The notes: generated by a model not told the origin, from the sequence alone. A stretch of DNA of 64,000 nt from an uncultured Bacilli bacterium (GCA_934167885.1 CAKPMB010000002.1:91534-155533), one strand, 5' to 3'. Counted from the stretch's first letter, positions 1-8,813 are shown. Numbers and translations are program-made.

Positions 1-309
1 ATAAAGAGGATCAAGCGCATGTTCGGCATCAATGAAAGCGGCACGGCCACCATTTTTTTGAACTTCGGCGATGGCATGTAGGGCAAAAGTTGTTTTACCA
101 CTTGATTCTGGGCCAAATATTTCAATAATTCTTCCTTTAGGATATCCACCTGCTCCTAGGGCAATATCTAGTGCTAAACTACCACTTGATGATACTTCAA
201 CTTGAGCATGATGATTATCACCAAGTCGCATAACAGCTCCTTTGCCAAATTGTTTTTCAAGACTTGCTAAAACATTTTCTAAAGTTTTATCATCTTTATT
301 TTCCTTCAT
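1..309 (-). CDS. recA: Recombinase RecA, N-terminal 103 residues (cut by window edge)
   Basis: This is the ATP-dependent DNA strand-exchange protein of homologous recombination and SOS signalling. Read from 309 downward, the protein starts MKENKDDKTLENVLASLEKQ, then has the RecA-type KGAVMRLGD segment, the Walker A motif GPESSGKTT at about residues 66-74 and the FIDAEHALDP signature near residue 95. Its 3' part lies outside the window. The start is supported by a GGGAGGG ribosome binding site six to seven bases upstream. Only the N-terminal half of the ATPase core can be judged, and it looks intact. Confidence 0.97.
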   Translation of the reverse strand, partial: MKENKDDKTLENVLASLEKQFGKGAVMRLGDNHHAQVEVSSSGSLALDIALGAGGYPKGRIIEIFGPESSGKTTFALHAIAEVQKNGGRAAFIDAEHALDPLY

Positions 310-384
310 ATACCCTCCCATTTTCAAACCATAATTCCTAATCTCATTGTATCGAACAATATACCAATAGTCAACAAATTGGAC

Positions 385-413
385 AAAAAAAGAAACATAT
401 TTTCATATGTCTC
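385..413 (-). terminator. Intrinsic terminator of the SPFH/zinc-ribbon gene
   Basis: On the minus strand an 8-bp stem (GAGACATA with TATGTTTC, one G-T pair) with a six-base loop runs into a seven-T tract. It lies about ten bases past the stop codon at 423. Confidence 0.8.
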
Positions 414-422
414 CTTTAGTAA

Positions 423-1550
423 TTATTCAACTTTAGTTCCACAGTTAGAACAGAATTTACCAGTTACTTCCATACCACATTGTTGGCAATGTTTTTTCTC
501 TTCTTCTAATTTTTCACCACAATTAGAGCAGAACTTACCAGTAGCTTTTGCACCACATTTTGGACACTTCTTGCCTTCATTGACATTAGCTTTTTTCTCA
601 TTTTCTTTAACATATTCAAGAGGATTACCAACCATAGCATTACCTGCCATATTCATCATACCAACGCCCATGAAACCATTAGCAGCACCTTTATCGTTGC
701 TTGCAGCTTTTTCCATAGCTGTTGCTGTAGCAGATACCATACGGCCTGCTGCAAATTCACTCTTGCCATACATTGCAGCACTATCAAACTCTTCAATACG
801 ACGACGACTTTCATCATCAGGTGTAATTTTTTCGATAGCTACACTTACAATTTCCATACCACGGCGAGCTTTCCAATCCTCGTCTAGGGCTTCATTCATA
901 TGACGTGCTAAACGTAATTGCTCGCTTGGTAGGCTAGAGAATGTAATACCTTCCTTAGCACAACTTGAAAGTGCAACATCTAAAGCATTAACAAATTCAG
1001 CATTTGCTTGATTCATTAACATTTCTTTAGTATATTCACTAGTTATATTACCAGCAATATTAGATACAAACATAAATGGATTGCTAATCTTAAATGAATA
1101 TAATCCATGATAACGAATGTAAATATTACGATATGTTGGATCATTGTATGGCATTGGTGAACTAGAACCAAACTTATTATCTAATATTTCTTTTACGTTA
1201 ACATAAAAGATTGCTTGTTCTTTTGATACGGCACCACCAAATTTGAAACGTTCCCACATTTCTTTAAACATACCGCCAAATTGACCAGCGAATAAAGATG
1301 GTGATGAACTACTATCAAATGAGTAAACACCTTCCTCAGCTGTTGCATCAACTATTTTTCCAGAATCAAATATAAGTGCTACTTGTCCAGGAGCGACTTG
1401 TATTCTACTCTTATTAGAAATAACTCCATTCTTAGTTGTTTTCTTAACAACTAAAACATCATTGCTTAAACTATCACACTTAATATAATCTTCCCATTGA
1501 TCATGTAAAGTGCTACCAACTGCATTAAATGCAGCCTTTACTAAACCCAT
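423..1550 (-). CDS. SPFH/Band 7 domain protein with two C-terminal zinc ribbons (YdjI-like)
   Basis: This 375-residue protein begins MGLVKAAFNAVGSTLHDQWE and has an SPFH-like region at about 40-270, including VAPGQVALIFDSGKIVDATAEEG, which resembles the N-terminal pattern of YdjI-type SPFH proteins. Two four-cysteine zinc ribbons follow at the C-terminus (CPKC...CSNC and CQQC...CSNC, about 325-375). There is no clear membrane segment. SPFH proteins organise membrane microdomains or cap membrane complexes; the exact role of this subfamily is not established. The ribosome binding site is AAGGAAGG. It lies 60 bases after the Tim44-like operon but has its own candidate promoter. The shared zinc-ribbon theme with those neighbours suggests a linked membrane or protein-quality function (inference). 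Confidence 0.8.
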   Translation of the reverse strand: MGLVKAAFNAVGSTLHDQWEDYIKCDSLSNDVLVVKKTTKNGVISNKSRIQVAPGQVALIFDSGKIVDATAEEGVYSFDSSSSPSLFAGQFGGMFKEMWERFKFGGAVSKEQAIFYVNVKEILDNKFGSSSPMPYNDPTYRNIYIRYHGLYSFKISNPFMFVSNIAGNITSEYTKEMLMNQANAEFVNALDVALSSCAKEGITFSSLPSEQLRLARHMNEALDEDWKARRGMEIVSVAIEKITPDDESRRRIEEFDSAAMYGKSEFAAGRMVSATATAMEKAASNDKGAANGFMGVGMMNMAGNAMVGNPLEYVKENEKKANVNEGKKCPKCGAKATGKFCSNCGEKLEEEKKHCQQCGMEVTGKFCSNCGTKVE

Positions 1551-1576
1551 AATTTACCTTCCTTTCGATAATATAT

Positions 1577-1605
1577 ATATTACCATAATTATTAAAATTA
1601 TGCAA
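1577..1605 (-). promoter_or_regulatory. Promoter for the SPFH/zinc-ribbon gene
   Basis: A -35 box TTGCAT (1600-1605) and a -10 box TAATAT (1577-1582), 17 bases apart on the minus strand, lie about 30 bases upstream of the start at 1550. Confidence 0.55.
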
Positions 1606-1609
1606 TATT

Positions 1610-2155
1610 TTAATCATACGTTGCGATACTTACTAACACCCAATCATAATCCTTTGTATTATATGGTGTTTTGCAATATTCACAAATACCACTACTATTA
1701 GCATCAATAATAGCATCACAATTTGGACACTTTCTTATATCATTTTCACTTTTAGCCTGCTTACTTTTTGAGAATAAAAGTCTATTTTCTTTTTCAATAC
1801 GATGAGTGTTATTGCCAAATAAGAAAGCATTCGTTTGACTATTAACAACATAATCCATATATCTTGAAATTAGTTTAACTTCAATTAAATATTGATTATC
1901 ATTTTCTGTAATATTAATAATCTTTGTATCTTTAATATTCATCTCTTGATAAACTTTTTTTTGATTAGCCTTATCTAACTCTTTTAAGAAAATACTATAA
2001 CGATCATACAACTCTTGTGATATTTTATGCTTAACCCTATCTAGATTATTAGTCATTATTGCGGTTAATAACATAATATATGTATTATTAACTTTCGTTA
2101 TAAAGGCACTTTCTGAAAAACTACTATCACGTTTTACTAAATCATTAACTTGCAT
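1610..2155 (-). CDS. Tim44-like domain protein with zinc ribbon, no membrane anchor
   Basis: A 181-residue protein and the last gene of the Tim44-like operon. Residues about 1-115 follow the same pattern as the neighbouring paralogues (a FITKVNNTYIMLLTAIMTNNLDRVKHKISQELYDRY-like helical start, then alternating beta strands). A CPNC...CEYC zinc ribbon lies at about 143-162. Unlike its four paralogues it has no N-terminal hydrophobic segment and is probably cytoplasmic. The start has an AAAGGAG ribosome binding site. Tim44-like domains in mitochondria contact membranes and import motors; the bacterial versions have no settled function. The family call is by similarity to the neighbours and is weaker here than for them. 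Confidence 0.65.
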   Translation of the reverse strand: MQVNDLVKRDSSFSESAFITKVNNTYIMLLTAIMTNNLDRVKHKISQELYDRYSIFLKELDKANQKKVYQEMNIKDTKIINITENDNQYLIEVKLISRYMDYVVNSQTNAFLFGNNTHRIEKENRLLFSKSKQAKSENDIRKCPNCDAIIDANSSGICEYCKTPYNTKDYDWVLVSIATYD

Positions 2156-2169
2156 TATACTCTCCTTTA

Positions 2170-2850
2170 TTATTCATAAGTATTTATTTGATATTTAGAC
2201 ATTTTATTGGACATAACCCATTTACTTGGGATATTAGCGAAAATACTACCACAATATGAACATACATTTCTTCGCTTATCTATTTTACTACCACAGTTTG
2301 GACAGAAGTCACCTTTATCTGAAAGATTACATACATATGTAAGTTCATATGTATGTGAAATAGTAATACGAGTATCTCCCCGTGAAACATAGCCTAATTT
2401 TTCAATAAAATCACGAAAAGAACAACTTAATTCAATTTTAACCGTTAATATTTGATTTTCAAGATGGGCTTCGGTTATAACTGAAGAATCATATTTAAAA
2501 TCATACATAATATTCTTACTACAATCATTTTTTAAAGTCTCTAATTGCATAACATATTGATTATAAAGTTCATCCGTTAAGAGTTCTTTTAATTTATCGT
2601 AATCAAATTCCATCCACGCTATTTGCACAGCGACAAAATCATTAAACCTATCTTGAAGAAAAGTTTGAACATTAAAATTACGAATGCAATTATTCAATAT
2701 TTGCAAAGCCATGCTTTTATTTTCAATAATTGCTCTATTTCTTTCATATGTTTCTCTTCTTTTCTTTTGAGCGTTGCGAATATCAATATATCCTGCTGGA
2801 ACAAAGATAACAAGGCAAACAATTATTGTAATTACAATACTTTTATCCAT
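2170..2850 (-). CDS. Membrane-anchored Tim44-like protein with zinc ribbon (paralogue 2)
   Basis: This 226-residue protein has an N-terminal membrane helix at about 5-22 (VITIIVCLVIFVPAGYI), then a Tim44-like domain at about 60-175 that includes FLQDRFNDFVAVQIAWMEFD and the DKLKELLTDELYNQY helix. A CPNC...CSYC zinc ribbon follows at about 187-206. It is a close relative of the product of the gene at 3619, sharing long runs such as YDKLKELLTDELYNQY and CPNCGSKIDKR. The start codon overlaps the upstream stop as TAATG, so translation is probably coupled. It is paired with the glycine-rich partner at 2850, repeating the pair at 3619/4336. Confidence 0.78.
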   Translation of the reverse strand: MDKSIVITIIVCLVIFVPAGYIDIRNAQKKRRETYERNRAIIENKSMALQILNNCIRNFNVQTFLQDRFNDFVAVQIAWMEFDYDKLKELLTDELYNQYVMQLETLKNDCSKNIMYDFKYDSSVITEAHLENQILTVKIELSCSFRDFIEKLGYVSRGDTRITISHTYELTYVCNLSDKGDFCPNCGSKIDKRRNVCSYCGSIFANIPSKWVMSNKMSKYQINTYE

Positions 2851-3599
2851 TATCGCACCACCTTTCTTGTTCTAACATCGCTTATTAACCATGTATTATC
2901 AGGATATAAAACAAATGTTACTTCTTTTTGATAATATAAAATACTAGGTTCTCCTAACATTACCTTACCATGTGTCATAATGTAATCCTTAGCTTTATAA
3001 ATTATAAGCGTTTTCATAAAGATTAAATTACCATTTTCGCGAACATCTACAATATATACAGCTTGGGGAGTTTCATTAGTGAATACTCGAATATAGTTAT
3101 TGTTTTTTATATAATTAAATTCAAATTCACATTTTTGGCATAATTCACCTGTTAAAATATTTTTTAAGTAGTTTATATCTAAATTACACATTGCTTTCTG
3201 CATAGCAATATATTGATTGTATCGATCAACTTTTAATTTATTAATATCAACTTGTCCTAATTTATTAAAAATGGCATTATAAGCTATATCATTGCCTGTC
3301 GCTATTTTTTTACGATCTGCTTTCTTTCCACACATCATAAGAATTATAAACACGATAACAGTAAAGGCCATGAAATAGAAAAATGTCTTAAAGGAACCAC
3401 CGCGACCACCAAAACTACCGCCTCCGCCATAATCACCACCACCAAAATCGCCACCAGAGGATCCACCATCATAACTTGAGTCAAAACCAGAGTCAGCTCC
3501 TAAAGATTTAGGATCAACGTTTTGATAGACAAATAAAACGGTCATAAATAACGATATGGCAATTAAACAATTTATAAAAATATTTTTCTTTTTCTTCAT
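2850..3599 (-). CDS. Tim44-like protein with signal segment and glycine-rich linker (paralogue 3)
   Basis: This 249-residue protein has a hydrophobic N-terminus at about 6-25 (FINCLIAISLFMTVLFV), a Gly/Ser/Asp/Tyr/Phe-rich stretch at about 34-70 and a second membrane helix at about 72-91. A Tim44-like region (DRYNQYIAMQKAMCNLD) fills the rest. The architecture of signal, glycine-rich linker, membrane helix and Tim44 domain is the one usual for bacterial Tim44-like proteins. It has no zinc ribbon. It resembles the product of the gene at 4336. The ribosome binding site is AAGGAGAG. The linker and first helix suggest an extracytoplasmic loop with the Tim44 domain in the cytoplasm (inference). 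Confidence 0.75.
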   Translation of the reverse strand: MKKKKNIFINCLIAISLFMTVLFVYQNVDPKSLGADSGFDSSYDGGSSGGDFGGGDYGGGGSFGGRGGSFKTFFYFMAFTVIVFIILMMCGKKADRKKIATGNDIAYNAIFNKLGQVDINKLKVDRYNQYIAMQKAMCNLDINYLKNILTGELCQKCEFEFNYIKNNNYIRVFTNETPQAVYIVDVRENGNLIFMKTLIIYKAKDYIMTHGKVMLGEPSILYYQKEVTFVLYPDNTWLISDVRTRKVVR

Positions 3600-3618
3600 T
3601 CAATAACTCTCCTTTTCA

Positions 3619-4335
3619 CTATTCAACAATATCGCGTTGAACTTTAGACATTTTATTGGACATAACCCACTTATTGGCAATATTTGAAAAAATACCGCCA
3701 CAATATGAACAACGATTTTTTCGTTTATCTATTTTGCTACCACAATTTGGACAAAATTCGCCTTTATCCGCAAGATTACAAACAAATGTTAATTCATACA
3801 CATGATTAATAATTATGTTCGTATTCCCCCTTGAAACATACCAAAACTTTTCAATAAAATCATGAAATGAACAATCTAATTCCATTTTAATTGTCAAAAT
3901 TTGATTATCACAATAAGCGTCTAATATACGATAACCATTAAGTTTAAAATCATTCATAATATTTCGGCGATAATCATTTTTTAAAGTATCAAGCTGCATA
4001 ATATATTGATTATATAATTCATCCGTTAATAGTTCTTTTAATTTATCATAATCAAAATTCATCCAAGCTTTTTGAATTTCTAAAAAGTCATTATAACGAT
4101 CACGCAAAAATGCTGGAATGTTTAAATTAGGAAAGTTAGTAGTAAGAAAATTGAGAGCTTTCTTAGATGAAGCGTTATTATGTTGTTTTTCTTTTCTCTT
4201 GTTCAAAGTTCTTGTAATATCACTATGAAATCTAATATAAATGCTAACAACTATAGTAACAGTCATAATAATAATAGACATAATTAAAGCATTAGATGTA
4301 ATCATAGATTCATCTGCTAGTAGTTTTAACCGCAT
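3619..4335 (-). CDS. Membrane-anchored Tim44-like protein with zinc ribbon (paralogue 4)
   Basis: This 238-residue protein has a membrane helix at about 16-34, a Tim44-like domain at about 70-190 (FLRDRYNDFLEIQKAWMNFD) and a CPNC...CSYC zinc ribbon at about 199-218. It is very similar to the product of the gene at 2170 over the whole Tim44-plus-ribbon part, so the two arose by duplication. Its ATG directly follows the stop codon of the gene at 4336, and a GGGAGG ribosome binding site lies inside the end of that gene. This argues for coupled expression of the glycine-rich and zinc-ribbon partners. Confidence 0.78.
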   Translation of the reverse strand: MRLKLLADESMITSNALIMSIIIMTVTIVVSIYIRFHSDITRTLNKRKEKQHNNASSKKALNFLTTNFPNLNIPAFLRDRYNDFLEIQKAWMNFDYDKLKELLTDELYNQYIMQLDTLKNDYRRNIMNDFKLNGYRILDAYCDNQILTIKMELDCSFHDFIEKFWYVSRGNTNIIINHVYELTFVCNLADKGEFCPNCGSKIDKRKNRCSYCGGIFSNIANKWVMSNKMSKVQRDIVE

Positions 4336-5118
4336 TTAATCAGCCTCCCTTCTGGTTTTAATATCACTTATTACCCATTCATCATTTGGATAACGAACAA
4401 ATAAAACTTCTTTTTGATAAGTTCGCACCTTATCACTACCATATAAATAAAGTTGAACATCTCGATAAAGGTAATCACGCGCTCTATATGTAAAAAGCAT
4501 AGTTACAAACGTTAAATTACCATTTTGATGAATAGATGTAATATTAATGCCTTGGCATACTAAATTATCAAACATTCTTTTAAGATCATTATCTTTTAAA
4601 TAATTTATGAAAACTTCATATTTTTTATATAAATCACTAGTCATCGAATTAAGTAAATAGTTACTATCATAATTAGATATAGCTTTCTGCAAAGAAATAT
4701 ATTGATTATAGCGATCTTGTTTTAGTCTATTAATATCAATATTCCCTAAACAATTTAAAATATAATTATAAGATATATCCTTCTTATCCGACGCTAAAAC
4801 CCGTCTATTTTTCGTTACCACAATTTTTTCAACAACCTTTGGATAAAGATACATTGATAAACCAATAAGTGCAAATATGCCAACTACTATCATTAATTCC
4901 CGAGGGCTCAAATTAGAAGAAGAACCATAATCTGATCCCGACCATCCATAATCACTACCACCATAGTCACTACCTGATGATCCACCACCATCATAACTAG
5001 TATCAAAACCAGAATCAGCCCCTATAGATTTAGGACCAATTTCATAATACGCAAAAAAAGCTGTTATAAATAAAACTACAACAACTAAACAATTTATAAA
5101 AATCTTTCGTATCTTCAT
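4336..5118 (-). CDS. Tim44-like protein with signal segment and glycine-rich linker (paralogue 5)
   Basis: This 260-residue protein is the first gene of the Tim44-like operon. It has a hydrophobic N-terminus at about 7-26, a GADSGFDTSYDGG-type Gly/Ser/Tyr-rich stretch at about 33-70, a membrane helix at about 76-94 and a Tim44-like region from about 115. The segment GADSGFD.SYDGG is shared with the product of the gene at 2850, which marks the two as duplicates. A well-formed promoter lies directly upstream. The ribosome binding site is AGAGGT. The function is unknown beyond membrane association predicted from its helices. Confidence 0.75.
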   Translation of the reverse strand: MKIRKIFINCLVVVVLFITAFFAYYEIGPKSIGADSGFDTSYDGGGSSGSDYGGSDYGWSGSDYGSSSNLSPRELMIVVGIFALIGLSMYLYPKVVEKIVVTKNRRVLASDKKDISYNYILNCLGNIDINRLKQDRYNQYISLQKAISNYDSNYLLNSMTSDLYKKYEVFINYLKDNDLKRMFDNLVCQGINITSIHQNGNLTFVTMLFTYRARDYLYRDVQLYLYGSDKVRTYQKEVLFVRYPNDEWVISDIKTRREAD

Positions 5119-5140
5119 AGCTTACCTCTACTCTAATTTA

Positions 5141-5169
5141 ATTATAACATCACAGAGGTGTTAAAACAA
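5141..5169 (-). promoter_or_regulatory. Promoter of the Tim44-like operon
   Basis: On the minus strand -35 TTGTTT (5164-5169) and -10 TATAAT (5141-5146) are separated by 17 bases, about 23 bases upstream of the start at 5118. It should drive the genes from 5118 down to 1610. Confidence 0.65.
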
Positions 5170-5172
5170 TTA

Positions 5173-6027
5173 TTAAAGCCATGAAATATTGATTATATTG
5201 ACATATGTTTTAAAAATATTATATACATCCTTTAACATTTTCTCATATAACGATGCTTTAGAAGTAATTAATAAAATATCTTCTTCTCTTCTTCCATTAA
5301 GAATTTCATAATACATATCAAAATAATAACTTGGAAATAAAAGTCTAATATATAAAAGCATATAATCCATCTTTTCAAGTCGTAAAGTGCGAATATAATT
5401 AATAATTTCATCATATGAGTCTTCCTTATAGAAAAAAGTATTCTTAATATATTCTGAAATATCCCTAACTTTATAATCAATAACTAATTCCGTTGGATCA
5501 AAAACATCATTAAGTCTTCGATGGGATATATAAAGTTCTTCATGCACATTTAACATATTAAAAGCCATAATAGCATTTTCACTAAGGCCAATATAATAAT
5601 TAACCGTTTTATATAATATAGGGTATTTATGAATCAAATGACTAACTTGATATTCAATATAATCAACTTTAACACTCCACAATAATGACCAATTATTGCG
5701 TTTTAGGCTATCTAACTCTTTAATATTAGGTGAGCGATAACTATTATAACAATTATTATAAACATTGCGATAATCTATTTTAAGAAGAACATAATACTTA
5801 TTATTATAAAAAGATAATGGTTCATTATTGATATTTAGAATAATTCTATTTATTTTTATATTATTAATTAGCATATAATTATTTAAAATAACTAAACCTT
5901 TTATTTCTTCTTGACTACGTTTATATTCTTTTAACTCGAATAAATTATTATTATAAAAAAAATATCCTTGTTGATTTATCTCATCATTTAACACAATTTG
6001 ATAAAAGAATTCAAGAATATTTTTCAT
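5173..6027 (-). CDS. Possible YutH/CotS-like spore kinase-fold protein
   Basis: This is a 284-residue protein without signal or membrane segments. The C-terminal half carries a pattern I associate with YutH-type spore proteins of the CotS/aminoglycoside-kinase fold: an ISHRRL segment at about 167, then FDPTELVIDY, RDISEYIKNTFF and YIRLLFPSYYFDMYYEIL. In true kinases the first of these would be the HxD catalytic loop; here the acidic residue is missing, so activity is doubtful. The N-terminal half is very rich in Asn, Tyr and Ile and is not recognisable. The ribosome binding site is AGGTGAT. Other spore genes in the window make a spore role plausible, but this is a pattern-level call. Confidence 0.42.
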   Translation of the reverse strand: MKNILEFFYQIVLNDEINQQGYFFYNNNLFELKEYKRSQEEIKGLVILNNYMLINNIKINRIILNINNEPLSFYNNKYYVLLKIDYRNVYNNCYNSYRSPNIKELDSLKRNNWSLLWSVKVDYIEYQVSHLIHKYPILYKTVNYYIGLSENAIMAFNMLNVHEELYISHRRLNDVFDPTELVIDYKVRDISEYIKNTFFYKEDSYDEIINYIRTLRLEKMDYMLLYIRLLFPSYYFDMYYEILNGRREEDILLITSKASLYEKMLKDVYNIFKTYVNIINISWL

Positions 6028-6059
6028 TTATATCACCTAATTAAGTTTATGTAATATTT

Positions 6060-7136
6060 TTATTTTCTTGCAAAATCTTCAAGTAATGGGCTCTTATATG
6101 CTAGAATAGGTGCAACTGATTTTCCTTGATAGAATGTCCAAATAATTTTAGCAACGTATTCTGAACAGTCAGCTTGGCATATCCATGGACGTGATAAGGC
6201 TTCATCTGATACATATGAAAGGTTTGTTGTATAAAGTTTTGTAAATAAACCATCTTTATAAGCCTCATCAAAAACTTCTAAGCCTTTTGTAAATAAACTA
6301 TAAGCGCTCATTAAATATATTTTTTGAGCTCCACGTTTTTTTAATTCACGAGCAACATCAATCATTGATTCACCGCTGGCAATCATATCATCAACAATAA
6401 TGATATCTTTGCCTTTAACATCTTTACCAATATATTCGTGTTTTAAAATAGGATTTTTGCCATCAACAACACGATAAACATCACGTTGTTTTTCAAAGTG
6501 ACCACCTAATTCACATCCTAACATATTAGCATAGAAATTAGTTCTTTTAATAGCACCATTATCAGGCGACACGGCTAATAAATTGTCATTATTAACTTTT
6601 TCATTTTTTATAAAATTTTCAAGAATAATATTGGTTGGATAAAAATTATCAAAGGATGAACAAGGTATAGCATTTTGCACATTAGAATCGTGCACATCAA
6701 AAGTAATAATATTGCTAACACCTTTTTCAATTAATGTTTGCAAAGCAACAGCACAATCTAATGACTCACGACCATCTCTTTTATGTTGACGTGATGAATA
6801 GAAAAGAGGCATAACTAAAGATATACTACGTGACTGATTACGAATTGCACATATTGCTCTAATAACATCTTGAAAATGATCATCAGGACTCTTATGATTC
6901 ATATATTCATACATTTTATATGTAATTGAATGATTCCCTGGATCACTTAAGATAAATATTTCTTTTTTACGAACACTTTCTTCTAAAACTACCTTACCCT
7001 CCCCATTATTAAAACGCACTTCCTTAATAGGAACAATAAAACTTTCTTCTCTTCCTGTTATGTTTCTTAGATGTTTATCAACCAAATTCCCAAATTCCTT
7101 ACAGTTATCAAATACTATAAGTTTCAAACTTTCCAT
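6060..7136 (-). CDS. prs: Ribose-phosphate pyrophosphokinase
   Basis: This enzyme makes PRPP from ribose 5-phosphate and ATP for nucleotide, histidine and tryptophan synthesis. It is 358 residues, longer than the usual 310-320. Recognisable parts are the PLFYSSRQHKRDGRESLDC region at about 108-126 (the ATP/flexible-loop area), TFDVHDSNVQNAIPC (metal-binding His) at about 144-158, VSPDNGAIKRT at about 188, and the PRPP-binding loop DIIIVDDMIASGESM at about 243-257. The extended N-terminus and altered loops put it in a divergent branch of the family. The start is set by a GGAGGT site. It precedes the ADA-like gene by 24 bases going upstream. Confidence 0.92.
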   Translation of the reverse strand: MESLKLIVFDNCKEFGNLVDKHLRNITGREESFIVPIKEVRFNNGEGKVVLEESVRKKEIFILSDPGNHSITYKMYEYMNHKSPDDHFQDVIRAICAIRNQSRSISLVMPLFYSSRQHKRDGRESLDCAVALQTLIEKGVSNIITFDVHDSNVQNAIPCSSFDNFYPTNIILENFIKNEKVNNDNLLAVSPDNGAIKRTNFYANMLGCELGGHFEKQRDVYRVVDGKNPILKHEYIGKDVKGKDIIIVDDMIASGESMIDVARELKKRGAQKIYLMSAYSLFTKGLEVFDEAYKDGLFTKLYTTNLSYVSDEALSRPWICQADCSEYVAKIIWTFYQGKSVAPILAYKSPLLEDFARK

Positions 7137-7160
7137 ACTACCTCCATTTATCTTTAAAGA

Positions 7161-8120
7161 TTAAAGCATACTATTACTTTTTTCTTTTAAGAACGTTATT
7201 AATTCTTCTTTTTGATTATCACTAATATTTAAACTCTTTATATTATTCATCGTATTTTTTACAATTTGTAATAATTTAAGATCACAATTATTAACCAAAA
7301 GACAATATTCATTAATAATATCTGTATTTAATATTGTCATATCTTCACTATTTATACTTACTAAGTAATTATTCTCTATAAGTTCATCAATAAGTTCATA
7401 TACTGAAAAATTACTATAAGTATTAATAAGCTTTGATATTGAAAACATAAGCATAATATTATTCGTTTTAGCAAGTGAAATTATTTCACGTTCAACATAC
7501 CCTAATTCATAAATAATACGATAGGCATGTTCATAAATATCACGGCTTTGATTATTAATTTTATTATCATATGATAAAACATATGGCACATCTTCTCTTA
7601 TCATTTTATCAAATAGATATATATAATCACCAAGGTTAGTAATACGTTCTTTTTTAAAATAAATAAACGCTACCCCCTTATCTTTATATTCATGATATAT
7701 TCTTATAAGATCAAGATTTTCTTCCTTCTCTAGAGTATCACTTGCACATAAAGCAAGTTTTAGTTGCATGTTGCTCTTAGCAATTTCATCAAGAGCAATA
7801 TTCACTAAATATTCAGCTGGAATCTTTTTATTATATAAAGGTAAATCTAAGTAAATTTCACCATACATTACTGATGACGATGATAGTCTTTCAATTAAAT
7901 CACGTAACGCTTTACGCACATTCTTTTCATTATTTAGTAATTTAACTGGAAGTTCTAAGCATTTATCATAATCATTCAGCTTCAAAGTATTCATAGATAA
8001 CATATCATCATAGTTCGTATCTTTATCCATTGAATAAAGAAGCGATTCACTAACCGAACTTAAAAAATTGATATGTAAATCTATTTTAGGAACATTTTTT
8101 ATATTTTCAAAAGATATCAT
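7161..8120 (-). CDS. Adenosine-deaminase-fold protein with lost catalytic residues
   Basis: This 319-residue protein can be lined up with adenosine deaminase along its length: VPKIDLHINF corresponds to the PKVDLHxHL start, YVLSYDN to TVHAGE, AYRIIYELGYV to RIGHGxR, MFSISKL to CPTSN, and SINSEDMTIL to TLNTDDPALF. The zinc and catalytic residues are mostly gone: the second His of HxH is Asn, the His and Glu of HAGE are absent, the His of RIGHG is Tyr, and the DD pair is ED. It should therefore not deaminate adenosine. It lies between prs and rpe, so a regulatory or ligand-sensing role in purine or pentose metabolism is possible (inference). Confidence 0.6.
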   Translation of the reverse strand: MISFENIKNVPKIDLHINFLSSVSESLLYSMDKDTNYDDMLSMNTLKLNDYDKCLELPVKLLNNEKNVRKALRDLIERLSSSSVMYGEIYLDLPLYNKKIPAEYLVNIALDEIAKSNMQLKLALCASDTLEKEENLDLIRIYHEYKDKGVAFIYFKKERITNLGDYIYLFDKMIREDVPYVLSYDNKINNQSRDIYEHAYRIIYELGYVEREIISLAKTNNIMLMFSISKLINTYSNFSVYELIDELIENNYLVSINSEDMTILNTDIINEYCLLVNNCDLKLLQIVKNTMNNIKSLNISDNQKEELITFLKEKSNSML

Positions 8121-8153
8121 ATTCCCTCCATTTGGGTTATTATATAATAAAAA

Positions 8154-8807
8154 TTAATTTTTTTCAACCTTACCTAAATAACGTAACTTAGTAATCGTAT
8201 CTTGATAATTATCACTCTTAGTAATACAACTACCACTTACGATGATATCAACGTTTGAAAGTTTTGCACAGTTTTCTAAATTAACCCCACCATCCACACT
8301 AAGCGTTATCTTCAAATTTTGCTTATTAATTAAATCACGCAAAGCATCAATTTTAGGAAGAACATCTTCAATAAAAGTTTGACCAGGAAGGCCTGGATTA
8401 ACACTCATCACAAGAATCTGATCAATCTTATCTAAATAAGGAATAATTTTATCAATATCATCACCTGGATTAAGAGCAATTCCTGCCTTAATACCATATT
8501 CTTTAATACGCTCCAAAACTTCCGCTACATTATTACGAATATCTAAATGAACCGACATTGATGCCACATTTAGACTAGCATAATCATCAATATAATTTAG
8601 AGGTTTCATTACCATTAAATGAACATCTAATCTCTTTTTAGTATAATAACCAATCTTTTTTAATTCATTAAAACTCATTGTCTTATTTTGCACGTATTTG
8701 CCATCCATGACATCGACATGAATAAAATCAACATCCGTTTTATCAAGTTCCATCAAGGTGCTACCAATATTTTTAACACCTAAATATGAAACAGCAATTT
8801 TTTTCAT
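8154..8807 (-). CDS. rpe: Ribulose-phosphate 3-epimerase
   Basis: The enzyme interconverts ribulose 5-phosphate and xylulose 5-phosphate in the pentose phosphate pathway. The 217-residue TIM barrel has HVDVMDGKYVQN at about 30-41 (metal His and catalytic Asp), DVHLMVMKP at about 61, MSVNPGLPGQTF at about 134-145 and SVDGGVNLEN at about 169-178 (second catalytic Asp). All four motifs are in the expected order. It directly precedes the ADA-like gene and follows rsgA by seven bases, the usual prkC-rsgA-rpe order of Firmicutes. The ribosome binding site is AAGGTAGG. Confidence 0.95.
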   Translation of the reverse strand: MKKIAVSYLGVKNIGSTLMELDKTDVDFIHVDVMDGKYVQNKTMSFNELKKIGYYTKKRLDVHLMVMKPLNYIDDYASLNVASMSVHLDIRNNVAEVLERIKEYGIKAGIALNPGDDIDKIIPYLDKIDQILVMSVNPGLPGQTFIEDVLPKIDALRDLINKQNLKITLSVDGGVNLENCAKLSNVDIIVSGSCITKSDNYQDTITKLRYLGKVEKN

Positions 8808-8813
8808 ACTAAC

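Noticed and set aside
379..903. Long plus-strand frame opposite the SPFH gene
   Set aside because: It lies antisense to a protein with clear domain structure and zinc ribbons; its translation is Ser/Pro/Phe-rich with no motif, and it has no ribosome binding site.
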